Positions 1 to 6,388 are shown, counted from the first letter of the stretch. The stretch: 12,281 nucleotides of DNA from Acidobacteriota bacterium (GCA_021827245.1 JAKAWN010000189.1:1-12281), one strand, 5' to 3'. The notes: generated from the sequence alone by a model not told the origin. A program made the numbers and translations.

Positions 1-515
1 GAAATGCTGGAGTCGGGCTGGATCAAAAGGTCTACTTCGTCGGGATAAGGAGGCCAGATATTGGCAGAGGGCAAACCGTGCAATGAATACCAATCGGCGT
101 TGCGCCAATATTTCGTATCCAGATTGGCGTATGGGTAAGACAGATTGTTTTCTTCACAGCGAAAAACAACAAACAGCGCCTCGCCACTGTAAGCAATGCG
201 GCATTCGGTCGGGGTCACGGGACCGCTTTGACCGCCGGCGCGATAAAACCGACTTAAGGCCAGTGTGTGCTCCTGATCCGAGAGAAGGCCATCCAAGGTA
301 GGGGAACTGGTCCAAGGCGACTTTAGAACAATGGCATTGACTCCCCAAGCAAGTTGTCTCTCTTCATTCGCTACGACCTCATTTACTGGGAGGCGTTCGC
401 TCAGGGCTGTCCGCTGGCTGCCACTCACCTCCTCAGCATTTAAGCCTTCAATAGACATTCCCGCCAATGCCCCGATGCCGGCTGCTGACTTCTTTATGAA
501 TGTGCGTCTGCGCAT
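1..515 (-). CDS. Secreted CBM9-like sugar-binding domain protein (5' part, runs off the window)
   Basis: This is an open frame read leftwards from an ATG at 515, with no stop before the window edge, so about 171 N-terminal residues are visible. A strong AGGAGGTG ribosome site (517-525) fixes the start. The protein opens with a Tat-type signal: MRRRTFIKKS followed by an Ala/Gly-rich hydrophobic stretch, so export of a folded protein is likely. Residues from about 70 resemble the CBM9-like fold seen in secreted carbohydrate-active proteins: a 'P-TLDG' entry strand, an 'RIAYSGEALFVVFRCEE' strand pair, and 'DEVDLLIQPD' where the family usually has D-x-V-E-L-x-x-x-PD. The probable role is sugar or glycan binding outside the cytoplasm. 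Any catalytic domain would lie beyond position 1. The family assignment comes from remembered motif shape and was not searched; the existence of the gene is much surer than its function. Confidence 0.7.
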   Translation of the reverse strand, partial: MRRRTFIKKSAAGIGALAGMSIEGLNAEEVSGSQRTALSERLPVNEVVANEERQLAWGVNAIVLKSPWTSSPTLDGLLSDQEHTLALSRFYRAGGQSGPVTPTECRIAYSGEALFVVFRCEENNLSYPYANLDTKYWRNADWYSLHGLPSANIWPPYPDEVDLLIQPDSSI

Positions 516-674
516 TTCACCTCCTGGTTACGAATAGACTGCCGGACTTAACCCTCGAATCTTCGCGAGCACAGCGAGCCAGAATGGTAGTTCACCACGA
601 CGATCTGACTACCGAAATCCTCCGCAATGTCCGGGGGTTGGCCATTCCGCAGCAGCCCCTCACGGCCGGGCAGC

Positions 675-1211
675 TTAATCCGCCGCCAGTCGTGCTGAAT
701 CCCTCACATCCTTCCGGACGGCCCCAGCCCGAGCACCTTCGGGATTTCGCTCGGGGTGACGCTCACTTCCAATTCGGGCGCGCCTATGCTCGCCATCGGG
801 GGCAGGCACGTCTTCGATGTTCACGTTCCCAAGGTCCCACAGCGTCGGCGGAATCCGGCTTTCCATCCACCCCGAGGGCCGCTCGATCTCGCAGCGGCTG
901 GCAGGGATCACCGGGGAGACGCCGTCGGAAAGCCAATGCCGTGGCAGCCTCCACTCCCGGCCGTCCGGGTCAGTAAAGATGATACGCACGGGCCAATGGT
1001 TGTTCCACGCGGTGCCGTCGTCGTCCACGAGCACCGGCACGCCCACCGGAGAGTCGCCCAAGTCGATACGTCGTGTCCAAGGCGGCTCTTCAGGAAGAAC
1101 CTCGACGGCCACAGACTGACCCGCATGGACTGTCGCAAGCTCCTCGGGCATGTTGATCCCTTCGAGCCGGAGTCTTTCGTTGGGAAGAGTGAACTGCTGG
1201 GTTGATGCCAT
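675..1211 (-). CDS. Hypothetical protein, 178 residues, with a repeat-derived C-terminal tail
   Basis: I do not recognise this protein. The ATG at 1211 is preceded by GGAGGC at about 1216-1221, a reasonable ribosome site, and codon choice is natural (mostly G/C third positions) over the first ~150 codons. The body is acidic and tryptophan-rich, with no signal peptide or membrane segment. It contains phrases such as 'VGVPVLVDDDGTAWNNHWPVR' (split: VGVPVLVDDDG, TAWNNHWPVR) and 'FTDPDGREWRLPRHWL', which suggest a small beta-rich cytoplasmic domain. From about residue 153 the composition changes to Arg/Glu/Ala-rich text, matching the repeat-like sequence at 728-760, so the original C-terminus was probably shorter or in another frame. 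The gene lies 159 bases upstream of the CBM9-like gene on the same strand; no operon link is evident. Confidence 0.5.
   Translation of the reverse strand: MASTQQFTLPNERLRLEGINMPEELATVHAGQSVAVEVLPEEPPWTRRIDLGDSPVGVPVLVDDDGTAWNNHWPVRIIFTDPDGREWRLPRHWLSDGVSPVIPASRCEIERPSGWMESRIPPTLWDLGNVNIEDVPAPDGEHRRARIGSERHPERNPEGARAGAVRKDVRDSARLAAD
728..760 (-). repeat. Dispersed-repeat-like palindromic unit (copy 1)
   Basis: On the minus strand this reads GTCACCCCGAGCGAAATCC and continues into a matching arm. CCCGAGC (728-734) pairs perfectly with GCTCGGG (749-755) around a 14-base loop. The opening words recall short 'GTCA-YYYY-GAGCGAA' intergenic units common in many soil-bacterial genomes. A second, degenerate occurrence of the same opening lies at 5934-5951. 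Here it sits inside the 3' end of the 178-residue gene and supplies its last codons. The repeat identity is an inference; the inverted repeat is directly visible. Confidence 0.4.
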
Positions 1212-1232
1212 CGCGGGCCTCCGGAGCGGTTT

Positions 1233-1263
1233 ATGACGCGCCCCAGGCAGGGAAGCGCGTCAT
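1233..1263. promoter_or_regulatory. Perfect 8-bp inverted repeat upstream of the 178-residue gene
   Basis: ATGACGCG (1233-1240) and CGCGTCAT (1256-1263) are exact reverse complements separated by 15 bases, and lie 22-52 bases upstream of the start codon at 1211. In RNA this would be a leader hairpin; in DNA it could be an operator. There is no T-run, so a terminator is unlikely. Confidence 0.3.
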
Positions 1264-1270
1264 TGACAAT

Positions 1271-1285
1271 ATACCTCCGAAGTAT
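1271..1285. promoter_or_regulatory. Imperfect palindrome ATACCTCCGAAGTAT, possible operator
   Basis: The arms ATAC-TC and GA-GTAT are symmetric apart from one C/A position and the centre. The site lies 60 bases upstream of the leftward gene start, where a dimeric repressor site would be plausible. No regulator gene is visible in the window, so function is speculative. Confidence 0.2.
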
Positions 1286-1678
1286 CAAATGTGGGTCGGG
1301 AACACCTGTCGTGGCTTGAAGCGCTGAACCGGTTTCAGAACTGGCGTCGAGCCCGTGGAACCCATCCAGGATGTTGGGCGTCGCTCAAATGTGTTCGGTG
1401 AGCACATTCAGGCGGCTCTTGCTCTTTACCTGCTGTCGGAAATCAACTGCGCTTCTTTCCGGAATGAAGCCCCAACTTTTCAAGGCTTCGGCGCATTCAC
1501 TTATGGCCTTGCATTTGACGTGTGCAGCGCATACATTCGGTTCTCGTAGTTTCTTCCTGCGTGGCCGCAAGCGGGTAAGACGCAGCGGGTGCGCCGCTCC
1601 CCAAGCGGCAGCCTGGAGGCTAGCGAGATGCGGCCGGCCTCTTTCAACGAAGACAGATTTCCCGAAGCCATCGCGGCA

Positions 1679-2885
1679 ATGGGACGAATTCTCCTCATCT
1701 GCATGCTGCTCGCGGTTCCGTGCGAGGGCCAGACCAGCGGCTGCCGGTCACCCCAGTCTCCTGATTTCGCCCGCATCCTGACTTTCGGGGGAAAGCCCGG
1801 CAGCGGCGTGCCCGATGTGTGGATGGGCAGTCCGGGCGGGACGATCTTCGCCGACGCTCAGGCGGTTCACAACGGCCGATGGTCGGTTCGAATTCAACGG
1901 AACGGCAGCAGCCCAGATAAGTTCTCGTCGCTCACAAATTGCGTCCAGATGGACTTCGACGGCCGAACCATCGAGATGCACGGATTCTTGCGCACAGAGA
2001 ATGCGGAAGGTTGGCGGCCCTGCGGATGCGGGAAGACGGCGACAAGAGACGGGTGGCTTTCGCCACCACGCAAGATCTCCACTTGCATGGAACGACCGCG
2101 TGGCAGGAATACTCCATCAAAGTGCCGATCAAGCGTCATGGGAAACAGCTTTTCTTCGGTGTTGCCCTCGGTGGAACAGGAAAGGTATGGTCATTGGGCC
2201 TCCAGTTGCCGGTGGACGGCAAGCCCATCTGGGAAGCGCCCAAAGCCAGGTGCTTCATCACGACCCTCGACCGCGACCACCAGTTCGACAAGGGCTCCGG
2301 CATCATCATCCGGGAGCTCAGCCGGACGTAGATCAAGAACCTGGCGACGCTGGGGAAAGTCTGCGGCCTTCTCAAATACTGCGATCCGCGGGCCACCTCC
2401 GCCAGTGGCAATGGGACTTCGAGCTGTTTCGCATCCTGCCTGCTATTCTTGCCGCGCCTGACCGGGTGAGGGCGAACGCCAAAATGCTTGACTGGATCAA
2501 CAAACTGGGCCCGGTCGCCCGCTGTCAGTCCTGCGCCCATCTGAACAAAGCGAATCTTCAGTTCCCGCCTGACTTGCGTTAGATCGACAACGAGCGCCTT
2601 CTCGGAAAGGACCTCAGCCGCCGTCTCCGCTGGATTCGAGCCAATCGGCTGCCCGGAAGACAATTCTATGTCTCGCTGTCACCCTACCTCGGGAATCCCA
2701 TTTTCGACCATGAACTGCCGTACCGCGGCATCAAGTCCCCCGACGCCGGATTCCAGCTTCTGGCCCTTTGCCGCTTCTGGAACATTATCGAGTACTGGTA
2801 CCCATATCGGAACGACATGGGAGAGAACTGGGACAAGGTGCTGGCCGAGTTCATCCCCAGGCTGGCGTTGGCGAAGGACGCCGCC
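1679..2885 (+). pseudogene. Peptidase S41-family protein, N-terminal part, multiply disrupted and truncated
   Basis: The text is continuous only if the frame is changed. It starts at ATG 1679 with a signal peptide (MGRILLICMLLAVPCEGQ) and runs in frame 2 to 'GFLRTENAEG'. An apparent 1-base loss near 2013 moves it to frame 1 ('LRMREDGDKRRVAFATTQD', 'GTTAWQEYSI', 'GGTGKVWSLGLQL'). A TAG at 2329 then sits where relatives have Gln before 'IKNLATLGKV', and a second shift near 2385-2400 leads into frame 3 ('WQWDFELFRILPAILAAPDR'). A second TAG at 2580 sits where Trp is expected ('PDLR*IDNERLLGKDLS'). The frame continues as 'QFYVSLSPYLGNP' and 'FQLLALCRFWNIIEYWYPYR' to 'LALAKDA' near 2880. This series matches the N-terminal region of large secreted S41 (C-terminal-processing-like) peptidases, recalled rather than searched. 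The PDZ and catalytic domains are absent: sequence downstream of ~2885 belongs to an IS66 remnant. Non-functional. Confidence 0.75.
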
Positions 2886-2894
2886 TGCGAAGCA

Positions 2895-3026
2895 CAAGAC
2901 ATGACCCGAAAACGGATTCTCCTCCAGCGCCGTCTGCACCATTCCGGCCAGCCCCACAAAGCCGCGCCTGAGGTCCGTCACACCGGCCACGATCCAAATC
3001 CGCGTTCCCGCCGGAAGCCCGATCAT
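2895..3026 (-). pseudogene. tnpB: IS66 TnpB (Orf2), N-terminal fragment
   Basis: The ATG at 3026 overlaps the tnpA stop (TGA 3025-3023) by four bases, the translational-coupling layout typical of IS66 elements. The text MIGLPAGTRIWIVAGVTDLRR, GFVGLAGMVQTAL, EENPFSGHV matches the conserved TnpB opening. After Val43 (about 2898) the family continuation (F-x-x-R-R-x-D, then the KLLWWDGDG region) is absent, and the reading frame runs into the antisense of the S41 pseudogene. An open frame persists to 2679, but that part is not TnpB. The accessory transposition protein is therefore broken. Confidence 0.8.
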
Positions 3027-3381
3027 CCCTGCAACGCTTCCAGCACGACCCGAAGGGTCTCTCGGTCCACCACGCCGGTGAGTCGCAGCCGCCCTTTGGG
3101 AAATTCAATTTGGATGCTGCCGGAAGGCGTTTGGTCTGTCTCAGGTGCCCTCGGTGTCACCGCTGGCTCGGCCACCCGAACCGCCAGCAAGCCCAGGATA
3201 GCGGCTTTGCCGCTTCCCAGACGTCCTTGACGATACAATCGTCGCCAAGCGAACACCTGGTTGGCGTTCACGCCATGCGCCCGCGCCACCCGTGCCACTG
3301 ACGCACCCGGAGCGAGGTTCTCCTCCACAATCCGGAGTTTCAACTCAACACTTCGCTCTTTTTCCGATTTGCACTTGACTA
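3023..3381 (-). CDS. tnpA: IS66 TnpA (Orf1)-like transposase accessory protein, helix-turn-helix
   Basis: The recognisable part begins 'ERSVELKLRIVEENLAPG', followed by 'ASVARVARAHGVNANQVFAW' and 'RRLYRQG', the helix-turn-helix of IS66 TnpA proteins. It ends with 'RLRLTGVVDRETLRVVLEAL', also typical. TnpA is a small DNA-binding protein needed with TnpB and TnpC for transposition, so with its partners lost it cannot mobilise anything. The open frame continues upstream to an ATG at 3475, but those ~35 residues are antisense to the recombinase relic and do not look like TnpA. No start codon sits at the expected place near 3381, so the native 5' end may be damaged. The reading frame itself is uninterrupted. 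Confidence 0.7.
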
Positions 3382-3384
3382 TGA

Positions 3385-4096
3385 ATGGATCAAGGGGAAT
3401 TATGCGAAACAGTTTCGACGCCCCAAGTAAATCGACAGCCAGCGATGCCATTAACTGAAGCTGAGATGATGGCAATCCTGACGGTCTGCGTCATTTGGGG
3501 TCGGAAACATCAGGGCAAACGGCGAGCTGGAGAAAACTCCTGCCGCGCGAGGGCGCTAGTCCTTTATATTCGTTATAGCGGCCTTCGAATTGAAGATGCT
3601 GTGCCCCTGAGTCGGGATCGTATTGTAGACGGAAAGTCATTCCTGTACACGGACAAGACCGGAACCCCTGTCTACTTGTCCCTACCAGACTTTGTCATTG
3701 AAGCTTTGAATGAAGCACCCGTCTCAGCGGTTTTATTGGACCGGAGCCTCGAAACCCGAAAGTGCGGCTAAGAATTGGCAAGATAAGCTTCGGAAGCTTT
3801 TCAAGCTAGCAGGTGTAACGGATGGGCATGCGCATCGGTTCCGGGACACGCTGGTCGTCGATATGCTCTTGGACGGCATTCCGATTGAGCGGGTCTCGAT
3901 GATTCTCGCTCACCCCAGTGTGAAAATTACCGAGAAGTATTATGCGCCGTGGGTGGAAGCCAGACAGGAGCAAGCAGAGGAGGACGTGAAGCGTTGTTGG
4001 ATGAGGGACTCTTTGTGGCTTTCCGAAGCAAAGGGTACACCAGAGGTGCACGGAAAAAACGACCTCGTTAACCGATTGAAAACAGGAGAGAAATAA
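3385..4096 (+). pseudogene. Tyrosine recombinase (phage-type integrase), 5'-truncated and frameshifted
   Basis: Two overlapping frames together make one catalytic domain. The first (ATG 3385 to stop 3771) has 'PLTEAEMMAIL', then the first catalytic Arg in 'YSGLRIEDAV' (R68 of that frame) and the beta-hairpin Lys in 'FLYTDKTGTPVYL' (K91). The second (readable from about 3735 to 4096) has 'RFYWTGASKPESA', the HxxR box in 'GHAHRFRDTL', the second His in 'ILAHPSVKITEKYYAPW' (family L-G-H-x-S) and the nucleophile Tyr in KYYAPW. The frames differ by one base, with the shift at about 3725-3740. The N-terminal arm-binding and core-binding SAM-like domain is missing; homology starts near 3400, exactly where the IS66 remnant ends. 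The TAA stop (4094-4096) touches the 3' end of tRNA-Ser, suggesting the gene came with an element integrated at that tRNA. All active-site residues survive, so decay is probably recent. Confidence 0.8.
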
Positions 4097-4190
4097 TGGC
4101 GGAGAGGGTGGGATTCGAACCCACGTGCCCGCTTTTGGCAGGCAAGACGCTTTCGAGGCGCCCCCGTTATAACCACTTCGGTACCTCTCC
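4097..4190 (-). tRNA. tRNA-Ser (anticodon CGA)
   Basis: Read leftwards from 4190 it folds as a class II tRNA. The acceptor GGAGAGG pairs with CCTCTCC, followed by discriminator G and an encoded CCA (4099-4097). The D stem is CCG/CGG. The anticodon stem GGCGC/GCGTC (one G-U) closes loop CTCGAAA with anticodon CGA, which reads UCG codons. The long variable arm TGCCTGC/GCGGGCA is diagnostic of Ser, and the T arm is GTGGG-TTCGAAT-CCCAC. The gene is intact at 94 bases. It follows tadA on the same strand with a gap of about 64 bases, and its 3' end abuts the integrase relic. Confidence 0.95.
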
Positions 4191-4254
4191 GCAAGGACGT
4201 GGCCTTTGCTGTCGCGGCAGCAGAACCACTATGGCGTGAGGAATCCGGTTGTTT

Positions 4255-4752
4255 TCATGTCCCGCACCGGATCTTGCTTCGGCGCTTGCGAAAGAATTCA
4301 CGAAGAATTGCCGCGCACTCAGCCTGCAGGACTCCGCTGTCAAACACAACGTGGTGGTTCAGTTTTTGATTGTTCAGCACAGCAAGAACGGAGCCGCAGG
4401 CGCCAGCTTTAGGATCCAAGGCCCCGACAATCAGCCTCCCGATGCGAGCTTGGACGATTGCGCCCACGCACATCGCACAAGGTTCGATTGTAACATACAG
4501 GGAACAACCGGGCAGGCGGTAGTTCCCCAGCTTGCGTCCCGCGCGCCGCAGCGCCAGAATTTCAGCATGCGCGGAAGGATCATTGAGATGGATGGGCTGG
4601 TTGTGAGCACGGGAAACGACTTCCCCCTCACGGACGACGACCGCGCCCACCGGCACTTCGCCTTCACGGCAGCCGCGCCGGGCCTGGCGCAAAGCCTCAT
4701 CCATAAATCGAACATCCGGATTTCCCCCGAGATCCTTGCTGCCGCTCCGCAT
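4255..4752 (-). CDS. tadA: tRNA-specific adenosine deaminase TadA
   Basis: This cytoplasmic zinc deaminase converts adenosine 34 of tRNA-Arg(ACG) to inosine, which lets one tRNA read CGU, CGC and CGA. The 165-residue frame carries the deaminase signature: HAE (62-64, zinc His and catalytic Glu) and PCAMC (91-95, two zinc Cys), with the 'GEVPVGAVVV' strand (31-40) and the 'DPKAGACGSVLAVLN' loop region usual for TadA. Length fits the family (about 150-170). The start is uncertain: ATG 4752 gives a 16-residue lead with no clear ribosome site, while Met17 (4704, 'MDEALRQARR') aligns with the usual N-terminus. It lies upstream of tRNA-Ser on the same strand, so both may be co-transcribed. It is divergent from the sugar-isomerase-like gene across about 180 bases. 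Confidence 0.93.
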   Translation of the reverse strand: MRSGSKDLGGNPDVRFMDEALRQARRGCREGEVPVGAVVVREGEVVSRAHNQPIHLNDPSAHAEILALRRAGRKLGNYRLPGCSLYVTIEPCAMCVGAIVQARIGRLIVGALDPKAGACGSVLAVLNNQKLNHHVVFDSGVLQAECAAILREFFRKRRSKIRCGT

Positions 4753-4935
4753 TCATGTATCGTATCATTTTGCCGCATGTTATGATCAGTTCGGCGGTGA
4801 GGTCTTCTGGGGCGAAGACGACCTGCTTAAGCTGGACAACCTACCGTCCCCTCGACTTTTTTGCCGCTGCTTGCTGATTGGTGTTAGTACTTGTCGAGTC
4901 AAAATCGATTCATATGCGAAGGAGGAAGCATTCTA

Positions 4936-5805
4936 ATGGAGACTGACCGCAGAGAGTTCTTGCGCTCAGGGATTGTCGCTTCGGCGTCGCTGCTGGCCAC
5001 AGGTTTCAACTTATATGCGAATCCTTATGGGCTTCCCGTAGGCTTACAACTCTATACGGTACGCCAGCAGTTGCAGGCAGATTTTCCGGGGACCTTGCGC
5101 AATGTCGCCGCCATTGGCTACAAGGAGGTAGAGTTCGCCGGTTTTGGCAAAGAGCCGGTTCCACAGATCAGACGGCTTCTTGCGACCGATGGCCTGAAGG
5201 CCCCCAGCGGCCATTTTGGTTATCAGCAGCTCGATTCCAACCTGGACACGATAATCAAAGATGCCCACGCACTGGGAATGAATTATATCGTCCTGCCGTC
5301 GCTGCCCAATTCTATGCGTCACTCCGTTGAGGCGTACAAGCGAGGCGCCGACTTCATGACCAAGACAGGCAAGCAGTGCAGGAAAGCGGGCCTTCATTTC
5401 GCCTATCATAATCACAACCTGGACTTTGAAACATTCAATGGCGTCATTGCTTTTGATCTGTTGCTGCAGAATACGGACCCGACTTATGTGAATTTTGAGA
5501 TGGACTGCTTCTGGGTCACGCGCGCCGGCTACGATCCGGTTGCCTACATGGACAAGTACCCGGGCCGCTTTCCTCTTCTGCACATTAAGGACGAAAGGCG
5601 GCATTATCCGCCCACGGCTACAGGCCCAACTCCGCGCACGCTTTTTGCACCGGTGGGCCGGGGGATCGTCGATTGGAAGCGGATCTTCAAGGCGGCGCGC
5701 AAAGGTGGCTTGAAGTACTATTTTGTGGAGCAGGACCAGACCGAACTTCCACCTTTTCAGGCGATTCGGATCAGTTATGATTATTTGCACAGGCTCACGG
5801 TCTAG
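4936..5805 (+). CDS. Tat-exported sugar phosphate isomerase/epimerase-like TIM-barrel protein
   Basis: The 289-residue protein starts at ATG 4936 behind AAGGAGGAA (4919-4927). The open frame extends to 4891, but the longer start lacks a ribosome site. The N-terminus has a Tat signal (TDRREFLRSG followed by a hydrophobic Ala/Ser/Leu run to about residue 24), so it probably acts in the periplasm or outside the cell. The rest is a xylose-isomerase-like (AP endonuclease family 2) barrel: 'GLQLYTVRQQL' (36-46), 'GYKEVEFAGF' with E66, 'AYHNHNLDFE' (156-165), 'NFEMDCFWV' with D190, 'LLHIKDE' with H216, and 'FVEQDQ' with E265. These are the usual metal and substrate positions. Family members isomerise or epimerise sugars or inositols; the substrate here cannot be told. 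No sugar transporter or dehydrogenase lies beside it. Confidence 0.88.
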   Translation: METDRREFLRSGIVASASLLATGFNLYANPYGLPVGLQLYTVRQQLQADFPGTLRNVAAIGYKEVEFAGFGKEPVPQIRRLLATDGLKAPSGHFGYQQLDSNLDTIIKDAHALGMNYIVLPSLPNSMRHSVEAYKRGADFMTKTGKQCRKAGLHFAYHNHNLDFETFNGVIAFDLLLQNTDPTYVNFEMDCFWVTRAGYDPVAYMDKYPGRFPLLHIKDERRHYPPTATGPTPRTLFAPVGRGIVDWKRIFKAARKGGLKYYFVEQDQTELPPFQAIRISYDYLHRLTV

Positions 5806-5840
5806 GAGGGTTGCGGGCTGGAAAGGTTCAACACAAAGGG

Positions 5841-5868
5841 CACGCGGGTTTCCGATGCACTCCGCGTG
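5841..5868. other. Inverted repeat downstream of the isomerase-like gene
   Basis: CACGCGG (5841-5847) and CCGCGTG (5862-5868) are perfect complements around a 14-base loop, starting 35 bases after the stop codon at 5805. It could slow or end transcription, but no T-run follows, so I do not call it an intrinsic terminator. Confidence 0.3.
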
Positions 5869-5933
5869 AAATCATTCGCGGCACGGAGGAAGCAGACACC
5901 ATGTTTGGTTGCGGCTCTGCCTCACTTCAATGC

Positions 5934-5951
5934 GTCATTTTGAGCGACGCG
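5934..5951 (+). repeat. Degenerate copy of the GTCA-GAGCGA repeat word (copy 2)
   Basis: GTCATTTTGAGCGACGCG shares the GTCA-YYYY-GAGCGA opening with the unit at 742-760 (minus strand). It lies in the intergenic space just before the DUF488 gene, and the GGAGGG ribosome site of that gene (about 5963-5968) sits in what would be the repeat's distal part. Two short matches are weak evidence; a genome-wide count would decide. Confidence 0.3.
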
Positions 5952-5974
5952 ACTGCACAGAATGGAGGGTGCGA

Positions 5975-6388
5975 ATGCTGGTGAGCATCAAGCGCGCGTA
6001 TGACAAACCGAGCAACGAAGACGGCATCCGCGTTCTCGTGGACGGTCTGTGGCCACGCGGGGTGAGCAAGGCTGACCTGAAAATCGAGAAGTGGGAGAAG
6101 GCTATTGCGCCCTCGAAAGCCCTGCGAACCTGGTACGGGCACGATCCTGAAAAGTGGCCGGAATTCCGCAAGCGCTATCGTGAAGAGCTGGGACAACTGC
6201 CACGCAAGGAAGCGCTCGAGCAGTTGATCCGCTTGGCGGGGCAGGCAAAACTGACGTTGGTTTTCGGAGCCCGTGACGCGGAACATTCCAACGCCGCTGT
6301 CATCGCGGAGGTGATCCGGGCCAGGAGGGAAGGCGGCAGGGAACCCGGTGCCAGCCGAGGCCGCAAGCCCCGAAGGGCAAGTCAGTAG
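5975..6388 (+). CDS. DUF488 family protein (YeaO-like)
   Basis: This is a 137-residue cytoplasmic protein of unknown biochemical role. The start ATG at 5975 follows GGAGGGTGCGA and gives the family's typical opening MLVSIKRAYDKPS. An upstream ATG at 5909 would add 22 unrelated residues read through a repeat. Conserved family text includes 'DGIRVLVDGLWPRG' (16-29), 'WEKAIAPSKALRTWYGHDP' (40-58), 'WPEFRKRYREEL' (61-72) and 'LTLVFGARDAEHSNAAV' (93-109). The last 20 residues are basic (Arg/Lys-rich) and longer than usual for the family. The stop codon lies in the loop of a 9-bp hairpin. The conserved 91-residue unknown follows 44 bases later on the same strand. Confidence 0.9.
   Translation: MLVSIKRAYDKPSNEDGIRVLVDGLWPRGVSKADLKIEKWEKAIAPSKALRTWYGHDPEKWPEFRKRYREELGQLPRKEALEQLIRLAGQAKLTLVFGARDAEHSNAAVIAEVIRARREGGREPGASRGRKPRRASQ

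Larger units (their letters stand above)
1212..1678. other. Gene-poor stretch with two inverted repeats
   Basis: There is no convincing gene here. Two palindromic elements lie upstream of the leftward 178-residue gene: a perfect 8-base inverted repeat (ATGACGCG 1233-1240, CGCGTCAT 1256-1263) and an imperfect palindrome ATACCTCCGAAGTAT (1271-1285). From about 1300 to 1678 I see only short open frames without ribosome sites or recognisable protein text. Some of this may be decayed coding sequence, since the next 1.2 kb is a pseudogene. Confidence 0.5.
2885..3400 (-). mobile_element. IS66-family insertion sequence remnant
   Basis: This ~0.5-kb leftward fragment holds the tnpA-like gene and the first ~45 codons of tnpB in the usual IS66 order with the usual ATGA overlap. 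The rest of tnpB and all of the large transposase gene tnpC are missing. The left boundary is abrupt: S41 peptidase text ends near 2880-2888 on the plus strand and tnpB homology ends near 2895 on the minus strand. The right boundary lies near 3380-3400, where the recombinase relic begins. I could not identify terminal inverted repeats or a target duplication. Boundaries are approximate. Confidence 0.75.

Noticed and set aside
1385..1570. A leftward 61-codon open frame in the gene-poor stretch
   Set aside because: It begins with TTG without a ribosome site and its protein text is not recognisable. Codon choice is acceptable but the length is within chance.
2679..2894. C-terminal extension of the tnpB open frame
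   Set aside because: The frame stays open by chance into the antisense strand of the S41 pseudogene; TnpB homology has already ended near 2898.
3382..3475. N-terminal extension of the tnpA open frame
   Set aside because: These residues are antisense to the recombinase relic and do not match the usual TnpA N-terminus.
5044..5790. A leftward 248-codon open frame
   Set aside because: It is antisense to the TIM-barrel gene, which has a strong ribosome site, a signal peptide and conserved motifs.
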